A DNA stretch of 11,478 nt. It comes from a bacterium. Its GTDB lineage: Bacteria > Desulfobacterota > GWC2-55-46 > S146-80 > JALXFI01. Below, one piece after another: positions 1 through 6,225 of the stretch. The DNA lies in contig JALXFI010000377.1 of the NCBI GenBank assembly GCA_027069035.1, forward strand, positions 1 through 11,478. Reading direction: 5' to 3'. A program made the translations under genes and the position numbers. The notes under the pieces are model-generated. The model saw nothing but the letters and a program-made list of their open reading frames with translations, was not told the DNA's origin and did no database searches. Numbering within the stretch: position 1 is the first letter of the stretch; the number at the start of each line of letters is the position of its first letter.

Positions 1-34
1 GAGAGTTAACTCAATGGTCATAAATTGATAGAAT

Positions 35-38
35 GGAG
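35..38 (+). promoter_or_regulatory. Ribosome binding site deciding a TTG start
   Basis: GGAG stands 7 bases before the TTG at 46, normal Shine-Dalgarno spacing. It is inside the longer reading frame that would start at TTG 25, so it argues for the shorter aminotransferase. Confidence 0.55.
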
Positions 39-45
39 TTGTGTT

Positions 46-1170
46 TTGAGAATACCATTGCTTGACCTTTCATCTCAGTATAGACGTATTGACAGAGAAG
101 TTGAAAAAAGAATAAATAAAGTTATAAAAAGCCAGCGCTTTATCCTTGGAGATGAGATAAGCGCACTTGAAGATGGGGTGTCCCGCTACTGCGGAACGCG
201 CTATGGGATAGGTGTTGCATCCGGCAGTGATGCCATACTGCTTTCGTTAATGGCAGCGGGCATAGGCAGGGATGATACAGTTGTCACAACACCTTACACC
301 TTTTTTTCCACTGCGGGCTCTATTGCTCTGCTTGGCGCAAGGCCTGTTTTTGTCGATGTTGAACCCGACACATTCAATATTGATCCAAACAGGCTGGAAG
401 AGAGCCTTAAATCAATCGGCAGGGCAAAGGCCGTTATACCGGTTCATCTTTATGGGCAGTCATGTGATATGGATGCGGTTATGGAAGTGGCCGAACGATT
501 TGATTTAAAGGTGATAGAGGATGCCGCACAGGCGATAGGAGCCGTTTATAAAGAGAAGATGGCGGGGAGTATTGGGGATACAGGCTGTATCAGTTTTTTT
601 CCCACAAAAAACCTTGGGGGTTTTGGCGACGGCGGGATGGTTGTGACCGATGATAAAGAGCTGGCCGAAAGGATCAGGATGCTGAGGGTGCATGGAAGCC
701 CGGAGAGGTATCGCCACAGCATTGTCGGACGCAACAGCAGGCTTGATGAGATACAGGCGGCCGTTCTCAATGTAAAACTTAAATATCTTGATATATGGAC
801 AGAAGAGAGACGGGAGAATGCAAGAAGGTACAATGCGCTGATTCAAGAGGCCGGGCTTAATGATAAGGTGATTACACCCAAAGAAAATTCAAATTCAAAA
901 CACGTGTATAATCAATTTGTTATAAGAGTAAAGTCAAGGGATAGATTAAAAAAGCACCTTGCGGATAATGGCATAGGTTCAGAGGTCTATTACCCGATTC
1001 CCTTGCATTTACAGGATTGTTTCAGCTATCTTGGTTATAAGAGGGGCGACTTTCCGGTGGCGGAACGGGCTTCTCAGGAATCGCTTGCCTTGCCTGTGTA
1101 TCCTGAGCTTAAAGAGTCGGACCAGGTGGCGGTTGTTTCCTGTGTAAAGGATTTTTATACCAAAGGTTGA
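46..1170 (+). CDS. DegT/DnrJ/EryC1/StrS-family PLP-dependent sugar aminotransferase
   Basis: Members of this family transfer an amino group, usually from glutamate, to a keto sugar carried on a nucleotide, giving amino sugars for O-antigen, capsule or protein glycans. They act in the cytoplasm. The protein is 374 aa from the start chosen here, normal for the family, and opens with the typical IPLLDLSSQY. The segment VIEDAAQAIGA holds Asp159, expected to bind the PLP ring nitrogen. SFFPTKNLGGFGDGG holds Lys188, the expected Schiff-base lysine. RNSRLDEIQAA follows, as in other members. I chose TTG at 46 because GGAG lies 7 bases before it and the protein then begins at the conserved N-terminus; an in-frame TTG at 25 would add 7 residues with no clear ribosome site. 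The epimerase gene follows after 64 bases, which supports a nucleotide-sugar pathway. The exact substrate cannot be read from the sequence; a WbpE-like UDP-3-keto sugar acid enzyme is one possibility. Family is secure, substrate open. Confidence 0.93.
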   Translation: MRIPLLDLSSQYRRIDREVEKRINKVIKSQRFILGDEISALEDGVSRYCGTRYGIGVASGSDAILLSLMAAGIGRDDTVVTTPYTFFSTAGSIALLGARPVFVDVEPDTFNIDPNRLEESLKSIGRAKAVIPVHLYGQSCDMDAVMEVAERFDLKVIEDAAQAIGAVYKEKMAGSIGDTGCISFFPTKNLGGFGDGGMVVTDDKELAERIRMLRVHGSPERYRHSIVGRNSRLDEIQAAVLNVKLKYLDIWTEERRENARRYNALIQEAGLNDKVITPKENSNSKHVYNQFVIRVKSRDRLKKHLADNGIGSEVYYPIPLHLQDCFSYLGYKRGDFPVAERASQESLALPVYPELKESDQVAVVSCVKDFYTKG

Positions 1171-1234
1171 TGGCTTTTATGCAGGATTTACAGTGTAAAC
1201 CCTGAATGCATGATTTTAAAAGGGAGTATTGTAT

Positions 1235-2206
1235 ATGAAAACTATTCTTCTTACAGGCTGTGCAGGATTTATAGGCGCAAGAACCTCAGAGTTTTTGCTT
1301 CAAGACGGTGTTAAGGTGGTTGGAGTCGATAACCTGAACGATTATTACGATATAAGGTTAAAGACACACAGGTTGGATGCCATGAAAACTTATGATATCT
1401 TTAGTTTTTTCAATGCGGATATTGAAGAGATCAGTTGTCTTGAGCCTTTGTTCCGGAGGTACGAATTTGATGCAGTTATAAACCTTGCCGCAAGGGCGGG
1501 GGTGAGGTATAGCATTGAAAATCCCCATGTCTATTTTACTACAAATGCAAACGGAACATTAAACCTTCTTGAACTGATGAAGAAATACGGGGTTGAAAAG
1601 ATGGTTCTTGCATCTACCTCATCTCTTTATGCAGGACAAAAGATGCCCTTTTCGGAGGATCTTCCCGTAAATACGCCGATCTCTTCATATGCCGCTTCAA
1701 AAAAGGCTGCTGAAGTGGTTGCTTATGCTTATCATTATCTTTTTGGTCTTGATATATCCATCGTTAGATACTTTACGGTTTACGGCCCTGCCGGAAGGCC
1801 GGATATGAGCATATTCAGGTTTATAAAATGGATAGATGATGGCGTGCCGCTTGAGCTTTTTGGCGATGGAACGCAGAGCAGGGATTTTACATACATAGAC
1901 GATATTGCAAAGGGTACGATAAAGGCTGTTAAGAAAGTGGGCTATGAGATAATAAATCTTGGCGGGGGGAAGAGGCCTGTCTCGCTTAACAAGGTAATAA
2001 GTATTATTGAAAGATACTTTAGCAAAAAGGCAAGGATAGATTATAAACCATTTCATAAGGCGGACATTAAGGAAACATGGGCTGAAATATCTAAAGCTGA
2101 AAGTGTATTAGATTGGAGACCTGAGGTTTCACTTGAAGATGGCCTTAAGGCTTCTCTTGATTGGTATGCAGAGAATAGGGAATGGTTAAAGGATATAAGG
2201 CTTTAA
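1235..2206 (+). CDS. NAD-dependent epimerase, UDP-glucuronate 4-epimerase-like (extended SDR)
   Basis: This is an extended short-chain dehydrogenase of the nucleotide-sugar epimerase group, 323 aa. The Rossmann motif GCAGFIG is at residues 8-14. The YAASK motif gives Tyr152 and Lys156 of the catalytic triad, with the Ser/Thr supplied by the STSS segment at 127-130. The stretches VVGVDNLNDYYD, NLAARAGVRYSIENP and VYGPAGRPDM are typical of UDP-glucuronate 4-epimerases, which interconvert UDP-GlcA and UDP-GalA through a 4-keto intermediate. A related UDP-hexose epimerase cannot be ruled out. ATG at 1235 was chosen over an in-frame TTG at 1229 because AGGGAG at 1221-1226 is 8 bases from the ATG and only 2 from the TTG. 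With the aminotransferase upstream it probably supplies sugars for a surface polysaccharide. It appears to be the last gene of its unit, since an inverted repeat begins 3 bases after the stop. Confidence 0.9.
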   Translation: MKTILLTGCAGFIGARTSEFLLQDGVKVVGVDNLNDYYDIRLKTHRLDAMKTYDIFSFFNADIEEISCLEPLFRRYEFDAVINLAARAGVRYSIENPHVYFTTNANGTLNLLELMKKYGVEKMVLASTSSLYAGQKMPFSEDLPVNTPISSYAASKKAAEVVAYAYHYLFGLDISIVRYFTVYGPAGRPDMSIFRFIKWIDDGVPLELFGDGTQSRDFTYIDDIAKGTIKAVKKVGYEIINLGGGKRPVSLNKVISIIERYFSKKARIDYKPFHKADIKETWAEISKAESVLDWRPEVSLEDGLKASLDWYAENREWLKDIRL

Positions 2207-2208
2207 GC

Positions 2209-2235
2209 CAAAAAAAACTATATCTGTTTTTTTTG
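2209..2235. terminator. Perfect A/T inverted repeat, likely bidirectional terminator
   Basis: C, eight A and C (2209-2218) face a seven-base loop and then G, eight T and G (2226-2235): a perfect 10-bp inverted repeat starting 3 bases after the epimerase stop. Read on either strand it ends in a T tract. With only two G-C pairs the stem is weak, so termination may be partial; the position supports the call. Confidence 0.5.
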
Positions 2236-2345
2236 ATTAAGTTTGACGGTTTACTAAAAAGTCTTACTATTTGTATTTAGAGGTTTATTAGGGCAACGAA
2301 AGGATGTTGAAGATGCTTATGATGTTTCTGGAAAATAAACCCTTG

Positions 2346-2392
2346 CCCCCTTGACCATGTACATCAACTGAAGTGGAAAAGAGGGGTTTTTT
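2346..2392 (+). terminator. Terminator-like hairpin followed by T6
   Basis: CCCCCTT at 2346-2352 can pair with AAGAGGGG at 2379-2386 (one bulged A), directly followed by six T at 2387-2392. The G/C stem plus T run resembles a Rho-independent terminator, but the loop of about 26 bases is long. It may end read-through from the sugar genes, or act as an attenuator if a transcript starts upstream of it. Confidence 0.4.
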
Positions 2393-2442
2393 ATGATAAA
2401 GCGGAGAAGATAGATTTTTTTGTCAACTATCTATAAAATGAA

Positions 2443-2471
2443 TTGAATAGAATCTTTCTTTATGCTATAAG
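2443..2471 (+). promoter_or_regulatory. Candidate sigma-70 promoter for the rpsA run
   Basis: TTGAAT (2443-2448) and TATAAG (2466-2471) are separated by 17 bases, the ideal spacing, and each matches consensus at four or more positions. It would give an rpsA leader of roughly 70 bases. A second possible -10, TATACT at 2500-2505, has only a poor -35. AT-rich DNA yields chance matches, so this stays tentative. Confidence 0.4.
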
Positions 2472-2548
2472 GGGTTAATCATCGGTTTTATGTTGTTATT
2501 ATACTGTACTATTAGTGGTTATAAAATAAGAGGGGGTATTTTTTAAGG

Positions 2549-4171
2549 ATGATTAAAAGTGAGGAGAAACTTAACGGGGAAGACCTTCAGGGGCTTGAGG
2601 AGGACAGCTTTGCAAAACTCTATGAAGAAAGCATGAGGGATATTGAGGAAGGGAAGGTTTTAAAGGGCAGGGTGCTTTCTATAAATCATGATTTTGTTTC
2701 AATAGATATCGGCTATAAATCCGAAGGGCAGTTGCCTGTAAGGGATTTTTTGGATGAAAACGGTGAACTTTCCGTTTCTGTTGGAGACGAGGTTGATGTG
2801 TATCTCGTTAAAAAGGAGGGCAGAGAAGGCTCCGTCGTGCTTTCAAAATCAAAGGCCAATGAAACCATGGTTTGGGATGCCATAAAAGAGGCGTGTGATA
2901 CAAACGGTGAGATTGAAGGAAAGATTGTCCAGCGAATAAAGGGCGGATTTATTGTTGATATAAAAGGTGTAAGCGGATTTTTGCCGGGCTCTCAGGCGGA
3001 TGTAAGACCGGTGTTGAATCAGGATGCCCTTGTTGGCAGACTTTATACGTTTAAGGTCTTGAAGTTCAACAGGAGCAAGGACAATGTTGTGCTGTCAAGG
3101 AAGGCCTTTTTGGAAGAAAGCAGAGGGGAGCAGAGAGAAAAACTGCTCAAAACCATTGAGGAAGGCCAGATAATTGAAGGAGTTATCAAAAATATAACGG
3201 ATTATGGTCTCTTTGTTGACCTTGGCGGAATCGATGGGCTTCTTCATATTACGGATATCTCATGGGGCAGGGTGCCCCATCCTTCGAAGCTTTTTTCCAT
3301 TGGCGATACTATAAAGGTAAAAGTTTTGAAATTTGATAAAGAAGCGGAAAGGATCTCTTTGGGTCTTAAACATCTTAAATCGGATCCATGGCTTAATATA
3401 GATGAAAAATACCCTGTTGGGGCAAAGGTTAAGGGGAAGGTTGTAAATATCACGGATTACGGTGTTTTTGTTGAGCTTGAAGAAGGGCTTGAAGGTCTTG
3501 TTCATATCTCCGAGATGTCATGGCTCAAACGTATCAAACATCCGTCACAAATGGTTTCGTTAAATGATGAGGTTGATGTAGTTGTCTTATCGACTGACCC
3601 TGCTAACAAGAGGCTCTCGCTTGGAATGAAACAGGTTGAGCCCAATCCCTGGGATATAGTTGCGGAAAAATATGAAAAAGGCTCTAAGATCAAGGGCAAG
3701 GTTACCAATATCACTGATTTTGGTGTGTTTGTGGAGGTCGAGGAGGGTATAGACGGTCTTGTTCATTCCTCGGATATTTCGTGGAGTAAAGGAACGGAGC
3801 ATCCGAGTAAAATCTTTGAGATCGGACAAGAGGTTGAAGTAGTTGTGCTGAATATAGACCGAAAGAACGAAAGATTTTCCCTTGGCATAAAACAGTTGGA
3901 AAAAGACCCATGGGAGGACGTTGACAGCAGATTCAATCCCGGGATGCTATTGTCGGGCAGTATTACAAATATTACGGAATTCGGGGTTTTTGTCGAGCTT
4001 GAGGAAGGCATTGAAGGCCTTATACATATTTCTGAATTTGGAAGAGGAAAGGATAAAGACAAAACGGATCTTCCCGAGATTGGCCAGGAGATAGAGGTCG
4101 AGATACTGAATATCGACCCTGTTGAAAGAAAGATCGGTCTTGGTATAAGAGGGGAAAAAGAAGCCGAGTAA
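2549..4171 (+). CDS. rpsA: 30S ribosomal protein S1
   Basis: S1 is the large RNA-binding protein of the 30S subunit that helps bring mRNAs to the ribosome. At 540 aa it is close to the E. coli protein (557 aa) and has the full six S1 (OB-fold) domains, at about residues 34-102, 118-186, 205-274, 290-361, 377-447 and 464-533. The first two are divergent, as expected of the ribosome-binding half. Domains 3 to 6 carry the typical signature, for example NITDYGVFVELEEG and GLVHISEMSW. The ATG follows a GAGGGGG block at 12 bases and an AAGG directly next to it. It opens a run of six genes, and sppA begins within a few bases of its stop. An adjacent IHF-family gene is a common arrangement for rpsA in Proteobacteria. 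S1 often represses its own translation in enterics; the AT-rich leader would allow this but does not prove it. Confidence 0.97.
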   Translation: MIKSEEKLNGEDLQGLEEDSFAKLYEESMRDIEEGKVLKGRVLSINHDFVSIDIGYKSEGQLPVRDFLDENGELSVSVGDEVDVYLVKKEGREGSVVLSKSKANETMVWDAIKEACDTNGEIEGKIVQRIKGGFIVDIKGVSGFLPGSQADVRPVLNQDALVGRLYTFKVLKFNRSKDNVVLSRKAFLEESRGEQREKLLKTIEEGQIIEGVIKNITDYGLFVDLGGIDGLLHITDISWGRVPHPSKLFSIGDTIKVKVLKFDKEAERISLGLKHLKSDPWLNIDEKYPVGAKVKGKVVNITDYGVFVELEEGLEGLVHISEMSWLKRIKHPSQMVSLNDEVDVVVLSTDPANKRLSLGMKQVEPNPWDIVAEKYEKGSKIKGKVTNITDFGVFVEVEEGIDGLVHSSDISWSKGTEHPSKIFEIGQEVEVVVLNIDRKNERFSLGIKQLEKDPWEDVDSRFNPGMLLSGSITNITEFGVFVELEEGIEGLIHISEFGRGKDKDKTDLPEIGQEIEVEILNIDPVERKIGLGIRGEKEAE

Positions 4172-4174
4172 GGA
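4170..4174 (+). promoter_or_regulatory. Ribosome binding site overlapping the rpsA stop
   Basis: AAGGA overlaps the last two bases of the rpsA TAA stop. It is 7 bases from the ATG at 4182 but only 1 base from the ATG at 4176, so it favours the later start for sppA. Translation of the two genes is probably coupled. Confidence 0.55.
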
Positions 4175-4181
4175 TATGTCA

Positions 4182-5063
4182 ATGTCACGTGTATTTAAAG
4201 GCATACTTGTAGCGGGTGCTGTATTTTTTGGCCTTTTTGTCCTTTCGCTTATTATTGCGTTGTCAAACTCGCCGTTGATTGGCGGAGACAAGATAGCAAT
4301 CGTAGAGATAAAAGGCGTAATTACGGATCCTAAAGAGATAAATGACCGGCTTATTAGTATGGGAGAAAGGAAGGATGTAAAGGCCATTGTTTTGAGAATA
4401 GATTCCCCCGGCGGTGGAGTTGCAGCTTCACAAGAGGTCTATGAAGAGATAAAAAAAATTACAAAGAAAAAAAAGGTTGTCGCTTCAATGGGTTCCGTAG
4501 CGGCATCAGGAGGTTATTATATCGCGGTTGCAACGGATAAGATAGTGGCCAACCCGGGCACTATTACAGGGAGTATAGGCGTGTTGATGGAATTTGCAGA
4601 CCTTCATGAGATACTTGAGAAGATAGGGATAAAAGGATATGTCATAAAAAGCGGCAGATTCAAGGATACCGGTTCTCCATTCAGGAGCATGGAAAAAGAT
4701 GAAAAGAAACTGCTTATGGCACTTGTAAAAGATGTCTATGATCAGTTTGTTCAAGTTGTCGCTGAAAATCGTGGAATAGATAGAAAAAAGGTTGAAAGGA
4801 TTGCAGACGGCAGGATATTTACAGGCAGGAGCGCCCTTAAAATGGGATATGTGGATAAATTAGGCAATTTTCAGGATGCCGTAAGTTTAGCCGCAAGCAT
4901 GACAAATATAAAGGGGAAACCCACACTGGTCTATCCTGAGAAGAAAGGTATAATAGATATCTTTTTAGGAGCGAATATAAAGGGATTGATAGAAAGCTTG
5001 TCTGGGATCATCTCGGTCTTTTCAGGCGCAATCTATCACGCCCCTGCATATATATTAAAATAA
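4182..5063 (+). CDS. sppA: Signal peptide peptidase SppA, short form (S49 serine protease)
   Basis: SppA is an inner-membrane serine protease that degrades signal peptides left after secretion. This 293-aa protein is the short, single-domain form. It has an N-terminal membrane segment at about residues 7-27 (GILVAGAVFFGLFVLSLII), then an S49 peptidase domain outside the membrane. VLRIDSPGGG lies at 70-79. GSVAASGGYY holds the catalytic Ser109, and SGRFKDTGSPFR holds Lys161. The 52-residue distance from Ser to Lys equals that of the Ser147/Lys199 dyad of Bacillus subtilis SppA, so the active site appears intact. ATG at 4182 is preferred from the ribosome site; ATG at 4176 would add two residues. 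It sits between rpsA and the IHF gene and is probably cotranscribed with both. Two runs of eight A around 4451-4474 could allow polymerase slippage, but the frame is open as read. Confidence 0.95.
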   Translation: MSRVFKGILVAGAVFFGLFVLSLIIALSNSPLIGGDKIAIVEIKGVITDPKEINDRLISMGERKDVKAIVLRIDSPGGGVAASQEVYEEIKKITKKKKVVASMGSVAASGGYYIAVATDKIVANPGTITGSIGVLMEFADLHEILEKIGIKGYVIKSGRFKDTGSPFRSMEKDEKKLLMALVKDVYDQFVQVVAENRGIDRKKVERIADGRIFTGRSALKMGYVDKLGNFQDAVSLAASMTNIKGKPTLVYPEKKGIIDIFLGANIKGLIESLSGIISVFSGAIYHAPAYILK

Positions 5064-5079
5064 ATGAAAGGAGAAAGAG

Positions 5080-5361
5080 ATGACAAAGAGTGAATTGATC
5101 GATGCAGTATCGGAAAAGTTGCAGGACTTTACAAGAAAGGACCTGGAGATTATTATAAACAACATCTTCGAGAGTATGACCAATGCCCTTGCAGAAGGGG
5201 ATAAGGTGGAGATAAGAGGATTCGGAAGTTTTAAGGTAAAACATAGAAATGCTCGTGACGGGAGAAACCCTAAGACCGGTGAAGAGATCAGGATAGCGCC
5301 CAAAAAAGTTCCCTTCTTCAAGGTGGGAAAAGAACTTAGAGAACGGGTAAACAACGGCTGA
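5080..5361 (+). CDS. ihfB: IHF/HU-family DNA-bending protein, probably IHF beta subunit
   Basis: This is a 93-aa nucleoid protein of the HU/IHF family, which forms dimers that bend DNA. The N-terminal helices (about 3-38) lead to the signature GFGSFKVKHRNARDGRNPKTG region at 47-67. Pro64, in GRNPKTG, is the residue at the tip of the beta arm that intercalates into DNA. The start MTKSELI and the stretch EIRGFGSF closely resemble IHF beta of enterics, and the location downstream of rpsA is the classic ihfB place, although here sppA lies between them. AAAGGAG (5067-5073) is 6 bases before the ATG, a strong ribosome site. IHF normally pairs with an IhfA subunit encoded elsewhere; none is in this window, so a homodimeric HU-like protein remains possible. 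The family is certain and the IHF beta label likely. Confidence 0.9.
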   Translation: MTKSELIDAVSEKLQDFTRKDLEIIINNIFESMTNALAEGDKVEIRGFGSFKVKHRNARDGRNPKTGEEIRIAPKKVPFFKVGKELRERVNNG

Positions 5362-5366
5362 TATCC

Positions 5367-5846
5367 ATGAAACGGATGTGGGCTCCATGGAGGATGGAAT
5401 ATATTAAAGGAGAAAAAACCTCCGGGTGCATATTCTGCTCTGCTCTTAAAGCTTACAAAGATAAAGAGAACCTTATCCTCTTAAGGGGTAAGCATTCTTC
5501 CGTTATGTTGAACAAATATCCGTACAGCAATGGACATATAATGGTTTTCCCTCATGAGCATGTGGCTGATATAGCTCTGCTTGATACTAAGGGACTTGTA
5601 GACACCTTTTCAACGCTCAGAGATTCTGTAGCGCTCCTTAAAAAGGCAATATCCCCTGAAGGGTTTAATATCGGCATAAATATGGGTAAATGTGCAGGCG
5701 CCGGTATTAAAGACCACATTCACATACATGTTGTCCCCCGTTGGGAAGGGGATACGAACTTTATGCCGCTTATTGGTGAGGTAAAACTGATAAACGAACA
5801 TCTAAGTTCTACATATGAGCATCTCTCCCATTTTTTTATTGAGTGA
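5367..5846 (+). CDS. HIT-domain protein, Ap4A phosphorylase-like
   Basis: Proteins of the histidine triad family hydrolyse or phosphorolyse nucleotides such as dinucleoside polyphosphates. The triad is seen as DHIHIHVVPRW, with His117, His119 and His121; His119, the middle one, is the expected nucleophile. CIFC at residues 21-24 is a probable zinc pair seen in many HIT proteins. The ending VVPRWEGDTNFMPL, and CAGAGIKDH before the triad, resemble the branch that includes the mycobacterial Ap4A phosphorylase. This suggests Ap4A as substrate, but that is inference from motifs. Length 159 aa is normal. The gene starts 5 bases after the ihf stop. ATG at 5376 is an alternative start, since family members often begin close to LWAPWRMEYI; neither ATG has a strong ribosome site, which fits coupled translation. 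Confidence 0.92.
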   Translation: MKRMWAPWRMEYIKGEKTSGCIFCSALKAYKDKENLILLRGKHSSVMLNKYPYSNGHIMVFPHEHVADIALLDTKGLVDTFSTLRDSVALLKKAISPEGFNIGINMGKCAGAGIKDHIHIHVVPRWEGDTNFMPLIGEVKLINEHLSSTYEHLSHFFIE

Positions 5847-5903
5847 AAAGATTGGGATAATAGGACAAAAATTTGTGAGTTTTAATCGAAATATAAATAA
5901 TTT

Positions 5904-5907
5904 GGAG
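5904..5907 (+). promoter_or_regulatory. Ribosome binding site deciding the lapA start
   Basis: GGAG lies 6 bases before the ATG at 5914. It selects this start over an upstream in-frame ATG at 5815, which would overlap the HIT gene and add 33 residues unlike the family. Confidence 0.7.
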
Positions 5908-5913
5908 ACGGGA

Positions 5914-6225
5914 ATGAGAATTTTAAAGGCTCTTTTTATAGGTATTCTTTTTATCCTTGCTATCATCTTCGCAACAGAGAATACACATGAAGTTGGGATA
6001 AACTATTACGGGCTAATGCCTGTTCATGTCCCGCTTTTTTTGGTTGTTTTTGCCTCTGTAATGATAGGTGTCTTCTTTGCTGGCATCTTGGCTTCTATTG
6101 AGCAATTTCGGTTAAAAAGAGAGATAAACAGACTTAAAAAGGTCAAGCTGACACAGGAAAAAGAGTTGAATTCACTAAGAAATCTGCCGCTTGAATCAAG
6201 CGAACACCTGAAGGATAAAGAGTAA
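5914..6225 (+). CDS. lapA: LapA-domain inner-membrane protein (DUF1049)
   Basis: LapA works with LapB in LPS assembly at the inner membrane in E. coli. This 103-aa protein has the family layout: a first membrane helix at about 3-20, a short loop with ATENTHEVGINYYG, a second helix at about 40-60, then a charged, probably coiled-coil tail (about 63-100) expected in the cytoplasm. The start at 5914 rests on GGAG 6 bases upstream and on the family length. The next gene, lapB, begins at the base after the lapA stop, and this pairing is itself strong support. The 67 bases between the HIT gene and lapA are the widest gap in the run; I see no convincing promoter or terminator there. Confidence 0.92.
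   Translation: MRILKALFIGILFILAIIFATENTHEVGINYYGLMPVHVPLFLVVFASVMIGVFFAGILASIEQFRLKREINRLKKVKLTQEKELNSLRNLPLESSEHLKDKE

Larger units (their letters stand above)
2207..2548. other. Intergenic region with terminator-like hairpins and rpsA promoter/leader
   Basis: No gene is seen in these 342 bases. The left part holds an A/T inverted repeat just after the epimerase stop. The middle (about 2346-2392) holds a second terminator-like hairpin with a T run. The right part is AT-rich and holds candidate promoters for rpsA. The longest open stretch, ending at TAA 2434-2436, has no start codon or ribosome site and is not called. The length is notable because the surrounding genes are tightly packed. 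Confidence 0.7.

Noticed and set aside
1..28. End of an upstream gene, with possible stops at 7-9, 21-23 and 26-28.
   Set aside because: Each forward frame has a stop here and fewer than ten codons remain, so neither frame nor product can be chosen.
2304..2355. A 16-codon ORF starting at ATG 2304.
   Set aside because: Very short, no clear ribosome site, and no recognisable peptide.
2329..2436. Open stretch in one frame ending at TAA 2434, reading LDHVHQLKWKRGVFYD in its middle, possibly a gene remnant.
   Set aside because: It has no ATG, GTG or TTG start with a ribosome site, it lies over the terminator-like hairpin, and I do not recognise the peptide. A translated database search would be needed to call it a remnant.
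3170..4060. Repeated DNA segments that look like tandem repeats.
   Set aside because: They are the S1 domains 3 to 6 of rpsA; the similarity follows from the repeated protein fold.
3763..4387. Long minus-strand reading frames opposite rpsA and sppA, and others opposite mutS.
   Set aside because: They mirror strongly coding + strand genes, lack family motifs and have no ribosome sites; they are shadows.
4451..4474. Two runs of eight A in sppA as programmed frameshift sites.
   Set aside because: The zero frame is open and encodes an intact protease on both sides, and no alternative product of interest is seen.
5815..5913. Longer lapA from ATG 5815.
   Set aside because: It would overlap the end of the HIT gene and add 33 residues that do not look like LapA; the ATG at 5914 has a good ribosome site.
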